DNA from: Hexactinellida sp. DTS-2022
Lineage: Eukaryota > Porifera > Hexactinellida
Direction of reading: 5' to 3'
Assembly: GCA_028753945.1 (NCBI GenBank)
Contig: JAPNXP010000007.1
Span: 2,976,001-3,040,000 of the forward strand
DNA length: 64,000 nt
A model generated the notes under the pieces. The model was given only the letters and a program-made list of their open reading frames with translations. It made no database searches and was not told the DNA's origin. Position 1 is the stretch's first letter; each line of letters starts with the position of its first letter. Positions 23,410 through 34,604 of this stretch are shown here, one piece after another. A program made the translations under genes and the position numbers.

Positions 23410-24462
23410 TCAAAAGTAAATTAATCCATTTGATTTGGAGAAAATTAAGAAATTTTTGTTGGTAATTAAACAAATATTGTTTGATAGATTGGACAAATGA
23501 AGTCCCATATGGAGAAGTTGGGTTAAGAGGGGTAGACAACAAACTATTTTGGAAACACTGTGAATGTTTAACATAAGTGAACTGGTTGTAAACAGATCTT
23601 GTAAAAAACTTTCCTTTAAACAAATGAAGAAATAAAATTTTAAGGAAATATTCTTTGTATGATCGAAAATATCATTATTCGACAAGAAAATACGAATCTC
23701 ATGGTGAACGTCACAATTGATTTTGGGATAAAATTCTTGGCCTCTGTTAGAATTCACAGGAAAATTTCTAAGTGAATAGAAATACAATTGTTTGGAAATT
23801 CGCAGGATACATTGTAAAGAAATACAATTGCTTGGATGATTTTGAATAATGTTTGAAAAAATATAATCGAATGTACTTGCGAGGTTAAGTTTACATATAG
23901 AAAAATATTCAATAAATTGGACATTTTGATGTATCAAAATAATAAAAGTAACACAATTATTGCAGATGGTTTGCATATTCTGAGCAAAGTCTCGGTTCAT
24001 ACACATAAACTTAGTATAATAAATTCTAGAATTATTATTTAACACAAAATTACAATGATTCAAAAGTTTAGCATTTCGACAAATATCAACAGTAGTTTTA
24101 GTAATCAAACGTAGATGAGTAGGTGATATTTTCGGTGAGATGTTTTCAAAATAAAGAGATATATTATCAACATATAATTTATATTCAGCCAAACTGATTA
24201 TAGTACAATTATATAACCATATGTTTCGAATATGTTCAATAACAAATTCAAACATATATTCATCTATGGAAAATGATTCAATTTCCTTAGATGATAAATG
24301 AGCAAATTGCATAAATTTTCCATAAGATTTAATAATTTGTACACGAATATGAATACATTTGATCTTGATCAACTCGAGAATATTTTTCCAAGTTAAATCA
24401 AGTGGATATTCTACGAACAGTTTATTGATTTTCAAATCAAAAGTACTTGCATTATTGATCAT
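23410..24462 (-). CDS. Orphan 350-residue protein, AT-rich
   Basis: An uninterrupted 350-codon frame runs on the minus strand from ATG at 24462. In sequence this AT-rich so long a frame is unlikely by chance. The product is rich in Ile, Asn, Phe, Leu, Ser and Cys, with His and Asn clusters, for example HCNFVLNNNSRIYY and TICNNCVTFIILIHQN. I see no signal peptide, no clear membrane helix series and no known catalytic motif. Other short frames overlap its 3' end and are shadows. A TTTAG about 70 bp upstream could be a splice acceptor, so the true start may lie further up. No terminal repeats surround it. Function unknown. Confidence 0.5.
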   Translation of the reverse strand: MINNASTFDLKINKLFVEYPLDLTWKNILELIKIKCIHIRVQIIKSYGKFMQFAHLSSKEIESFSIDEYMFEFVIEHIRNIWLYNCTIISLAEYKLYVDNISLYFENISPKISPTHLRLITKTTVDICRNAKLLNHCNFVLNNNSRIYYTKFMCMNRDFAQNMQTICNNCVTFIILIHQNVQFIEYFSICKLNLASTFDYIFSNIIQNHPSNCISLQCILRISKQLYFYSLRNFPVNSNRGQEFYPKINCDVHHEIRIFLSNNDIFDHTKNISLKFYFFICLKESFLQDLFTTSSLMLNIHSVSKIVCCLPLLTQLLHMGLHLSNLSNNICLITNKNFLIFSKSNGLIYF

Positions 24463-24867
24463 GGTACATTTTGAAGAGATAGGGCATTCTTCACAATTGA
24501 ATAATAAACTAAATAGTTCAATTAAGGTGAGGTAGGAACAGGATACCTAAAGAGACACATATAATATTGAATTTAAATAAAATGCTAATTTATTTGATCG
24601 TGATATTATTTAACTCCTTGAATACAGGGATTATAGTAGGAAAATGATTTAAAATTCTGTTAAATTAAACTAAACTACCCAGAAGAATTTTAGATATCAT
24701 TTGTAATCGTTTCATCCTTATCTGCAGTTTCATTATCCTCTCTCGGTGGAATCAGAGTTCTACAATTGTATTATTATTTTTTTTATTTTTTTTATTTTTC
24801 ATATGTTATAAAATATAACCGTGGTTATAAGCCCATAATAAAACCTTACTTTTGAGGAGTGTATATA
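24463..24867. other. Gene-free stretch
   Basis: AT-rich with a T-rich run near 24770-24800. No gene seen. Confidence 0.4.
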
Positions 24868-25127
24868 CCGTATTTACTCGAATAGTAGCCTAGGCGATTA
24901 TTGTTTTTTACTCCATTTTTCGACCAATAATTTTGAGCAATTTTCTAGAATATCACATTTTATTACAATTTAATTATGATAATCGGTTGATAATCGTATT
25001 GTGAGTTATATTAGATGTAAATGTTTACTCCGGGTAGCAGTAATAAATTTTCATTTGCTACTTTAGGGGGGCGATTATTGGAGTTAGGCGATTATTCGAA
25101 TAGAGGCTACAATTCGAATAAATACGG
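24868..25127. mobile_element. Tc1/mariner-type MITE, intact ends
   Basis: The ends are CCGTATTTACTCGAATAGTA and the inverse, ATTCGAATAAATACGG, with TA at both sides. GGCGATTATT repeats inside face each other. Same family as 3121-3468 and the fragment at 9335. Confidence 0.85.
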
Positions 25128-25143
25128 TATGTATGAAAATAAT

Positions 25144-26629
25144 GGGGGCGCTGCATTAGGTCGAATTATATTGTTGGCATTAGGTCGAATATCATTTGTT
25201 GGCATTAGGTCGAATTTAAAATGTATGAATTAGGTCGAAATTAAAATGTATGCATTAGGCCGAATTTAATGTGTTGGCATTAGGTCGAATTTAAAATGTA
25301 TGCAATAAGTCGAACTTCTAGTTTACATTGTAGATGGTCGGATAGCTGTCATCTTCTTTCCAATCAAATTATACGATCTGCTCGCAGATATTACCAATAT
25401 CCAATTTGACGGTACATTCTACACCGTGCCAAACAATTTTCCAATTGTGGACTCTTTTTCTTACAGTCGGGAGACATGCAATTCCAGCCATTCGCTGCTT
25501 GCTGACTAATAAAGATGAGGAGTTATATGAGGCAGTTTTACAGAAGATAAGAGAACTAGTACCACAGCTAGAACCGGGTTGCGTAATGTCAGATTGGGAA
25601 CATGCAGCTAGGGATGCTGTCAAGCGAGTTTATCCTTGAATCAGGATGAACGGGTGCTGGTACCATAATACGCAAAGCTATTTGGAGAAAAACTCAAAAG
25701 TGTGGTTTGGCTTCGACTTACCGATGAAATTCAGAATGTGCATCATTCGTAAAGAAGATTATGGCAATTCCGTTTCTTCCAACATACCCCTTCTTCAAAT
25801 TCCAACATTGCAACATAGTCAAATGACCAAACTTGAAGTATTTTTGAATTATTTATGAAGCAGTGGCTGACTAAATTGGTCCAGAAGAACTATCAATTTT
25901 TAACCTTGACAATGTAACAAACAATGCAGCAGAAAGCTACCATGCAAATTTAAAGTGCATCATAAAATCAAGCCATCCATGAAATTGGAATTTCCTGGCT
26001 GTCATTAACGAAATAATTGCTGACTATGATTGTGAAATGGCCCGGATACAGCAAGGAAGAGAGATAACGAGACCAAGTAAAAGAATAACGTAATGAATAA
26101 TGAACGTCGAAAGCGATGCAAAGAAAACTGTTAAGTGGGAGTTACTCTCCCATACAATTTCTAGAAAGTGTTATTTGCTATAATGGCAATGCTACTTCAT
26201 TAGAAGAACAAATATCTCAGATGATTCTGATATAACTTTCGGCAGTAATGAAACAAATAAATGCGTAGTTTTCCAGCAAACAAGAGGAGCACCACATGGC
26301 TATTCATGCCTTGCAAGCATTAAAATTGTTGCACATAGTGTAGCGACACAATTGAACAACTTCAACAGACTTGTCCAAAGTGCAGAGGAATAATTGAAGC
26401 CAAATTTCACAATACATACCTAATATAACTTGATTTCATATTTTCACATTAAACTTCAATTCTCACATATATTTAGAAATGAATTACTTACTGAATATGA
26501 CATTTGGAATTCGACCTAATGCCAACACATTAAATTCGACCTAGGCATACATTTTAAATTCTACCTAATGCCAACACATGAAATTCGACCTAATGCCAGC
26601 ACCATAATTTGACCTAATGCATGAGGCCC
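25144..26629 (+). mobile_element. Mutator-like (MULE) element with repeat-built ends
   Basis: The 8-bp direct repeat AAAATAAT flanks it (25136-25143 and 26630-26637). The ends are GGGGGCGCTGCATTAGGTC and, inverted, GGGCCTCATGCATTAGGTC. Behind each end is an array of a roughly 25-bp unit (GCATTAGGTCGAATTTAA), about six copies on the left and four on the right. A MULE transposase remnant fills the centre. Confidence 0.85.
25395..26093 (+). pseudogene. MULE transposase remnant
   Basis: The frames give, in order, QFDGTFYTVPNN (first catalytic Asp), FQLWTLFLTVGRHAIPAI and CVMSDWEHAARDAVKRVYP (second Asp). GCWYHNTQSYLEK (the CxxH zinc-like motif of MULEs) follows, then, after further shifts, NNAAESYHANLKCIIK, a conserved MULE C-terminal block with a Glu, and QQGREITRPSK. 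Frameshifts near 25425, 25645 and 25860 disable it. The order and motifs match the MULE transposase domain. The N-terminal zinc finger is missing. Confidence 0.85.
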
Positions 26630-26636
26630 AAAATAA

Positions 26637-29129
26637 TCTATATGTACTATTAAAACACAAGGCTGTATATATACATATATAAGCGCGAAGGAACATTGTG
26701 TGTCCTCAAAGGGAAGTTGTACCAAGGGGAAATACATTTAATTTTTATCACGAATTACACGTGACACGAAATTCAAGGTCACGAATTGTACGTGTCACCA
26801 ATTGTCGGTGCAAATCATAAGGTCACGAAATATATGTATGACATGATTGAATCCACTTAAAGACAAAATTATCGAGAGTATTTGCTATATTTTCCGCGTT
26901 CTCCCAACCTATACCTACAATAAGTTATATTAACTATCAGGGAATGAAAGGTCATTACTATCAGGGAATGAAAACTCATTGAATTTAATTGAATGAATTG
27001 AACGCATAACTATTAATCAAGGGATTCCAGGTGAACGAACTGAACGAACGTATACGGTTGCCTGAACGGCAGTTGTACGAACTGAACGAACGCGGGTCAG
27101 CAAGTTGAACGAATTGAACTAACTCTGGTGGTGTTGAAGTTAGAAAGTGAACGTGAAAGAACAGAACGTTCGTCAATTTGAGATGAACTGAATTGGATTT
27201 ATTCTGTGCATTCGTGAATATTTCGTTCCCTGCTCTCCATATTGTTAGTTTTGGAAGTTTTGAAATAAATTTTGATCATCTAATAATATCTCACTCTTCC
27301 GGTGATTTACCTGATTATCTCTGACAACTCAATTTACAGTCACACTAATTTGACCATTTTTTAAATTCTGCGACCCAATTCTCCATAGAATTCAAGTTTG
27401 GCAATTATTTAATTGTAGTAAACGTATGTAATATGGATTTGTTCACAGAATAATATTTAGAATTTGAGACTACTACTTCTTTCCAATGTAATTTTCACAT
27501 GTGGTCCCTGTGGCACAAATACTACTAGTGGTAGGTGCACATTGATATTAGATACTACTAGGAACAATGAATCTGAAATTATCATCAATGGGTATTTTGG
27601 TGGGTAGAATTTTTTAAAAAGGGTCAAAATGGGTGTACCTAGTACGATTTACTGATAATTGAGGTGTCAGAGAGAATTAGTGCATTATCCAGGTAATGAG
27701 AGAAATTACCTCAAAACATAAATCATAGTGGGAAAACCAATGGCAGTAGCGTTATTTTTCATGCTACTATACGTGTGAAATTTAAATAGTATCTATTTCT
27801 AAGATACTTAAGGCTCAAAGAAATACAATTATTTTAGCACATTCCAATTGGTAGTTCAAAGATTTAATTGACTAGTAGTCATCATACACGAATTTCAAGC
27901 GATTGTAAGTTTCTATTATGCCATCAGAATAATATAAAGCAGCTTAAGGATATACACTATTCATAAGCTTATTTGATCAATTTATATCGTATAATAATAC
28001 TGAAATAGATATATTAACCCAGGTGTCTACGCTTTCAGATGAGCATATATTTCATCAATCCCCCTCTATGTCAATTTTACAAATATTTATTTCCCATATT
28101 TTGTATTCGGAAATCTTTGGCCTGTTTTGGGATGAAATATAATCCACTTTAAATTAAAATACCCTAGAGAAAATTCCCTATCAAATGCATTTGGTTGCTA
28201 AGTGATTGAAAACTTTCCTATCAGATCAAAGGTCTCTGCATACAGAAAGCCCCATCAATTTAGGAAAAGTGAATAATTTTAAATTTTAAACATAAAATAC
28301 TACATCCTCTTAATTTTCCAAGCATTTAATTGTTCTAATGAACAATAATGTATCTAATGACATTTTAAGGTCAAACCAATCAACACATAAGATATGAATT
28401 CATTCACGCTTTAAAATTCCAGTAAGATAATGTATTTGATACGAAAAAATTAGGAGCTAGCTATGTTCCACAATTAATAACTATGCTACTACTACCCTCT
28501 AGGGTTCCTAAGTGTATTTGCACCTGTGATAGTTTAACTCAGCACCAATCTACCCTATTTATATTCAATGTACATCTTATTATCCTGGATTATGAGGAAA
28601 TTAAAATAATTTATTACTAAGATGAAGATTTATTATCAATAATCATGGGAGAAAATAAAGGATTGTTGCAAAACATCATTAACGCAAAATACCATCAATC
28701 AACATAATTATTGTTTTGAGATTACATAAAACATTTTTGTTCGTGCAATTCGATTTCCAGCTATCAATAGCCTGAGTCAATTATACTTATAAACGTAGAT
28801 TTCTCACAACTCGACAAGTTATGACGTCATTGTCACATTTCGAGAACCCTGAAAAGTCAATTAATCGCACGTAATTCGCGCACTCTAAGAGATAACAATC
28901 TGAAAATTTAATAGAACATGCACATTAATGATGCGGACACTTTGGTCACACCAGATTGCCAATATGCTTACTCATTGTCACATGATGACGTAATCACTAA
29001 AATTTCACATTTAAAAATTTGACTATTTAGACCTATTTACGCTTTATAATCAATGTTAGAAGTGTATAAACCACATACCAACCGCCAAGCGGTTGGTGTG
29101 TGGTTGGGTTCTGCCGCGAAGCACGCTAG
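26637..29129 (+). mobile_element. Helitron-like element, copy B, holding R1
   Basis: The 5' end TCTATATGTACTATTAAAAC resembles that of copy A. The 3' end has the hairpin ACCAACCGCCAAGCGGTTGG and then CTAG (29126-29129) followed by T, as expected. The last 330 bp match copy A at 20270-20599. The MULE sits exactly at the 5' edge. No Rep/helicase coding is visible. GAACGAACTGAACGAACG-type repeats occur near 27030-27170. Confidence 0.65.
27832..28797 (-). repeat. Repeat R1, copy 2 (no Ginger inside)
   Basis: Reverse complement of 1437-2950 joined to 7026-7180. Near 27955 the sequence runs straight across the point where the Ginger element sits in copy 1. Confidence 0.75.
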
Positions 29130-29204
29130 TAGCTACATAGATTGATGCTATAGTATATCTATATAGACTAGGGCGCCTCGCTTGCTTGCATCTATGTTAA
29201 TAGA

Positions 29205-29720
29205 AAGTTATTCAATTCTATTAATATACAAGCTATTTGTGACCACGAATTTCGCTTCACTGATGATGTCGTTAAGTGGCCCGCCAGCAGCACTCATGAT
29301 GCGGCAATCAGGTTTAAACCGTAAATAGCAAGTGGTCAGATTTCCACTGTCCATGGGTGGTTTTTGGGTGACAGTGTGTATGGATTACGAACTAATCTAA
29401 AGACTCCCATACCTTCTCCCATCACCCCTGAGCAAAGAAGGTATAATCGAGCGTTTGTAAAAGTTCGATAGACCATCGAATGCACGTTCGGGATTTAGAA
29501 AAGTCGTTGGAGGTCGATGGATAAAACTGCCGATACCCTCTGTTATCTCCGGAAAGGGTTTGTAAAATAATCTTAGCCACTATGTTATTACATAACATGT
29601 GTATCAACCATGGACTATCAACGGATATCGATATTGATGAAGAACTTAATCTAGATATTGATCTCCCGGAAGCTTCAGGAAATGGAGCGACCATGAGACA
29701 ATAAATTGTATCGAATTTTT
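29205..29720 (+). pseudogene. PIF/Harbinger DDE transposase remnant
   Basis: The plus frames read ICDHEFRFTDDVVKWPASS (first catalytic Asp region), then THDAAIRF, FLGDSVYGLRTNLKTPIPS (second Asp), ITPEQRRYNRAFVKVR, and TIECTFGI...KSRWRSM (final Glu). This is the diagnostic order of the Harbinger nuclease. Stops replace residues in several places (before TIEC and after FGI), and the N-terminal half is missing. A Myb-like partner gene lies convergently downstream, as in complete Harbinger elements. Terminal repeats were not found. Confidence 0.8.
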
Positions 29721-30056
29721 TGATTAGCAAGTTACCCTGATTTAGTTATTCTATCAATTAAAGATTGATTGACTAGCATATATTTTGTTAAGTATTGTAA
29801 TTAGTACATTGAATGAAGCATAATGTAATATAAATCATTAGGAGGAGGTGGTAAGAATGGAAAATTAGAATAATATTTGGGTACGCTAGGAAAACCATAA
29901 GGTCCTAAAATATTAGGGTAGGAGGACTGTTGACTCAGTAGCGATATTATTATTTGCTGATTTCTGAGTATTTCTGGAGTGACTTTAGTTCCTGCAGTTG
30001 TTCTACTAAAAATCATTTCCTATATTAGTTAACAAAATCAATTTTTGCTCCTCCTT

Positions 30057-30596
30057 TTATAATAGAGTGCGTTTCGTGTTGTAAATATCTTCCGAATGTG
30101 GTGAGCATTTTCTTTTCCTTCTGAAAGGGACTCCGTCATCTCCCGAGAAAGTAGGACTAATCACCATTTGATCAGACACCTGAGAACTTTGAGGATCAAT
30201 GGATGTATCTATTCCGCAAAGAATTTTTTCGAAAATTTCTCTTCCCTTTATGCTATGAACTTTCCCCTCCAAGTAAGTAAATTGGGCCTCAAGTGAACCT
30301 CCAGTCTTTCTCACTGATGCGAGTTTATCAGAAATTAGCGGCTAGTGTTTTGTTAAGATATTCGCCCATTTCTTTGTAATTTCACCTTTTGTCCTCAAAA
30401 CTCCATGCAGTTGGGTTAATTTGGAAGAAATTTCTTCCCAAACTCTCATCTTTTCCTCAAATGTTAGGGACGCACTAAAGCTTCCAAATAAATTTGACAT
30501 ATTCTCTTGGGCTAAATCTACTAAAGATTTAGTTTCTTCGAGGTTGAAGTTTTTGATCGTGTCTTGGATTTCTCCTGTTGCATTGATCCGAAACAC
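30057..30596 (-). pseudogene. Harbinger Myb/SANT-like protein, one stop
   Basis: From the minus strand: LEETKSLVDLAQENMSNLF, SASLTFEEKMRVWEEISSKL and GEITKKWANILTKH form the three-helix Myb/SANT-like (MADF-type) domain that Harbinger elements encode as a second protein for DNA binding and nuclear import. A single in-frame TAG at about 30339 follows LTKH, then the frame continues with SDKLASVRKTGGSLEAQF and a basic KRKCSPHSED stretch. Another short frame at 29801-30016 (LPPPPND) may be part of its tail. Apart from the stop it looks well kept. Confidence 0.7.
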
Positions 30597-31052
30597 AATA
30601 TTTCTTATTAATGTTGGTTGTTTTAGTGATTTTTATAGTTTTGATCTTCTAAATCATTATGTGTTCAAATCATTGTAATGGTGTCTTTTGTCACCACTCC
30701 TAATCACGACTATTAGTAGTTTACATTTATCACCATCTCTGAAAAGAATCGAAGTAGTTTATTTTTGCCACCACTGCTTTGTAGCATCTCGGGTGCTATA
30801 TTGTTATCATTTTGTCTGAATGCATCTTGAGTGGTATCATATTCATAGAGCATGCAGAAGAATTAATGATCGTATACCAATTGAAAATTAAAGGTGCACT
30901 GTTTCGTTCCCTTTGTACTTTGACTAGGGTGCGCCCCCCTAGTCAAAGTACAATTGAACATTGAAGCTGAGGCAACAGAAAACACTGACATGATTCTACT
31001 TCTCTATGAGGATTATTAGACTTAACGAAAACAACATTTATAATACTTGTGA
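30597..31052. other. Stretch with a perfect hairpin
   Basis: No gene. At 30915-30951 GTACTTTGACTAGGG is followed after seven bases by its exact complement CCCTAGTCAAAGTAC. This could be a tiny foldback element or the end of an element. Confidence 0.5.
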
Positions 31053-31211
31053 TACAGTGAACTCTCGTTATAACGAAGTGCTTGGGACCTGTAAATTCCT
31101 TCGTTATATCCGGATATTCGTTATTAGCGAATAATAATTAATGCAGTTAGTGCTCTGGGGGAAATATCCATTCCGTTATATCCGACTTCGTTATAACGGG
31201 AGTTCACTGTA
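31053..31211. mobile_element. TA-flanked MITE (CAGTGAACT family), copy 1
   Basis: The ends are TACAGTGAACTCTCGTTATA and the inverse (AACGGGAGTTCACTGTA), with ACGAAGT next to both. The same family occurs at 57896-57987. Confidence 0.9.
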
Positions 31212-31789
31212 CTTATATATAAAATAGTAATAATTTCAAGACCAAATTAAACTATATTCATTAGTAAATTGAGATTTTGAACTCTTTTCGGACCGTTTTG
31301 GGCCCGCAGCCCGTGATTTAAATAAAGCCCGAACGGGTCGCACTCAAATACAATGATCTTTCATATTTCATCTCAAATAATTCAGTATTATAAAACGTAC
31401 GTTCCATTTTAATTTGTTGTATGTTATTTGTTGATCTTCATTAATAACCATGCTTTATCGAGTTATACCACCTTCATTGTGATTGTATTAAAAAAAATAT
31501 ATATTAATTTAATTATAAGGACTATTTGAATAACCTATAAGGGCATATAAGACTCTCCAGCAGGATCATTATTGTATGGAATGCCATCATCAGCATGAAG
31601 TTTAATAATATTCTAATTTTTCCTGCTGATTACAATATAAAAAAGGTATTTAATGAATTTCTAAATTTAATTGAATACCTAAATTTAAGTGTTTGCATGA
31701 AATTCTCACTTCTCAAAAGTATAAAAGAATTTTAATTAATAAACCTCTAAAATATTTGAGAAATCAAATTATTATATTAAATAATAGTA
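31212..31789. other. Gene-free stretch
   Basis: AT-rich; nothing seen. Confidence 0.4.
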
Positions 31790-32203
31790 AAAGGCTGGAT
31801 TCGGTTAACCAGCTGACCAGTTAACCGTTGCGGACATCGATTAACGGTTACAGATTTTATTAACCAGTTAGCCGGTATGTTGAATATCAGCAGAGTTATT
31901 GGGAACTTACTGTATAAAGTATCAAAAGATTTGCATTTTATTAGAATATGATACTCCTAATCCATTTCTCATCCCACTTAATACATTCTTAAAACAACAT
32001 TGTTTTAGTACCTAAAATACGAAATGTATCAGTCAATGTACTTATGGGATTATACTTTATACAGCAGAGTGTTATTCTGTAGTACAATCAAAAATTTCTA
32101 TAGGATTTATTGTATTGAGTAGGATGAGCGGTTAACCGGTTAACCGTGGAGGGAAATAGAATTGTAATCGTAGCTTCAGATTGGTTAACAGACCCCACCC
32201 TTG
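31790..32203. mobile_element. hAT-like non-autonomous element
   Basis: The direct repeat AATAGTA flanks it (31783-31789 and 32204-32210). The left end reads AAGGCTGGATTCGGTTAACC and the inverse of the right end reads AAGGGTGGGGTCTGTTAACC. GGTTAACC blocks recur inside both ends. Confidence 0.6.
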
Positions 32204-32220
32204 AATAGTAGATTAAAAAC

Positions 32221-32520
32221 TTAGGCTACAATCAAGTAACTTAAGTGAAAGTTAAGCAAATTCTAAGAATTTTGTTAAGTTTTGAAAATTTAAGAAAACA
32301 TAACGAAAACTTAGCAAAACTTAATATATAAATAAGTTTTGATTAAACTTATGTAAACTTAAGTTTTACTTAAAAGTTAAGCAAATTCTAAGAATTTTGT
32401 TAAGTTTTGAATATTTAAGAAAAATAAACGAACACTTACCAAAACTTAAGTTTTTCTTAGAATTTGAATAAGTTTTAATTAATTTTAAGTTAAGCAAAAC
32501 TTAAGTATTCTTAGAAAATA
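32221..32520 (+). repeat. Tandem repeat, unit about 129 bp, two copies and a part
   Basis: The block GTTAAGCAAATTCTAAGAAT followed by TTTGTTAAGTTTTGAA recurs about 129 bp later (32251 and 32380), and a partial third copy follows. All units are dominated by CTTAAGTTTT-like words. Confidence 0.65.
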
Positions 32521-34596
32521 AATGTATCAAAATGAGTTAATTTTGTATTGAGAATAAAATGATCAATATACGAATATTTTAAATTTTTCCTCTAAAAACA
32601 CAGTATTTTATAGCTTATAAATTTTTTCGGACAATCCATTATGTAATATATACAACATATTAAAATATTTAGATGCGCTTCGATACGCAACAAAATAATA
32701 TTTAAATTTCATTATCTATCTTCCGTCGCTCAGCAACTCTCAATAACTTTGCTACGTTGCATTCTGTAACAAATCACAATCTACGATGAACACTTCTATA
32801 TGGATAATTATATAAAACGATATATTAAGTATGATAAAAAAGCTATATTAGTAATTTGAATTTTTATAAAGGTGATAAACTTATTAAGTAATAATGAGAA
32901 ATTAAATAATAAATTTCGTATACTTTTGAGGCAATTTAAATATACAAATTTTGATACAAATTCGAATAGCACGGGGCTAATTACACTAGGTGCTAAACTT
33001 CAAATTATTTAATTATTTTGCACTGAGATAGACAAGTCCCCATTTGTGCCACAAGTGGATAATGTCTGAAAATGACCACAATTCACAATGTTTTAAAATT
33101 TCTAAATATAGCAATATATTTAAAGTCGTTTCAAGGTAGTAATGGCTTAAATACGCTGTTAGAAGATCATTGTTTCTGTATTACATTTCCTGTTGTCAAA
33201 TATTTTGGTCAGAGAGTGTATATATGTAAATTGTAACAAATATTTAGTGAACCATTACACTTTTCAGTATTCTAATTCAATTCAATACAATTTACCAATG
33301 GCTGAATTTACATTTCCAAGGAATCGTCGGGATTTTGAGTAAATTTGAAGAAGGAAACCTAACAAGGTATCTGTCAAATGTTCACGGCAATCCGGATCTT
33401 TGAAAATGTAAATTCAGTCTCATAGAAGAATGTCTCTCTACAGTGTTTCTTTGCAACAACAAAGAGTGAGAATATCTTTCATTTAGGAGCAGTGAGGGAA
33501 GCAATTGAAACCTTTCTCCAGTAAGTAATCTCTGTTATATCAATTCAACCTTTAGCCAGTGAAGAACAAACGGTCAGCTTGCCAGTGTGCTAAAGAAATA
33601 GTAGTCAATGGTGGGTTTAATAAACTAAAAATAAATTTGTTCCACTAGATAAAGCTTCATTTGTGCTCGAATTAGTTGGAGTGGGTAGAAGAAAATACAT
33701 AAAGTCATGATAGTGGATGGAAGCTGCATCAACACGAACCATTATAGACGCTAGACAGTTGTTCTCATATATTGAAGAGATAGATTACTTCTTTACACTC
33801 CAAAATATTGAGCGTTTCGTCTAAAATGACATACTATTTCCAGCATAGACATAAATTCAGCCTCTCCAGTACATTCGTTACTTGCATCTTTCGGTTGTTT
33901 AGTCTGTTGATTTATCATTTCCATATCGAAAATTAGAGCTGATCTGAAACTTCCCTCGCGTTCAAATAATCGATGATTTTACTCAAACAATAATTCAAGA
34001 AATAATGGTTTGAAAGTTGAGCAACAGACATTAGTGGTGGAACCACCCAACAGGAAACGTAGATGAAGGGCATTTTCTGACGAAACTAGTGATTTAGAGT
34101 GTGTATTATCTACTATTGCAATTCCCAATTGACTAGCATCAGCAAATAAACATACTCAACTATCCATATACTCAAAGTGTATCATAGTAGCATCAAATCC
34201 TCATGTAGCTATCTAGGTATGAGATAGCGCAATAAACTAAATATTTATTGATGGGAATTGCATTCATAGAATCCATTGATAAATTAGATTATTTAAATGA
34301 TTTCAGATGTGAAAGGTATGAAGTAATTGTCACATTTTAAAAAGTGCTAAATCAAGCCAAATTGCTCATAACTCACATTCCATGAGATAAAAATGAAGAT
34401 TTTATTACGTCATCATGATAATACAAAAAAAATGTGAAAATTCACATAATCGCTCAATAGAATATGTACATTTATGATGCGTACATGTTGGTCACACCAT
34501 ATCACCAACATCCATCTACTCGGTAAAACTTCATTTATAGTTTATTGAATCAATCTAAAAAACAGGGATCAACACTTTGGGAATGTAAATATACTG
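32521..34596. other. Long gene-free stretch with a Helitron-related relic
   Basis: No coding region that I can support. Near 34440-34500 the words TTATGATGCGTACATGTTGG and TCACACCATAT resemble the interior of Helitron copies A and B (TGATGCGGACAC, TTGGTCACACCAGAT), so an old relic is present. Confidence 0.4.
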
Positions 34597-34604
34597 TACT
34601 AGCC

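Noticed and set aside
25144..25330. A CRISPR-like array (regularly spaced GCATTAGGTCGAATTTAA units)
   Set aside because: Spacers are absent or repetitive and the inverted counterpart lies at the other end of a MULE, so these are terminal repeats of a transposon.
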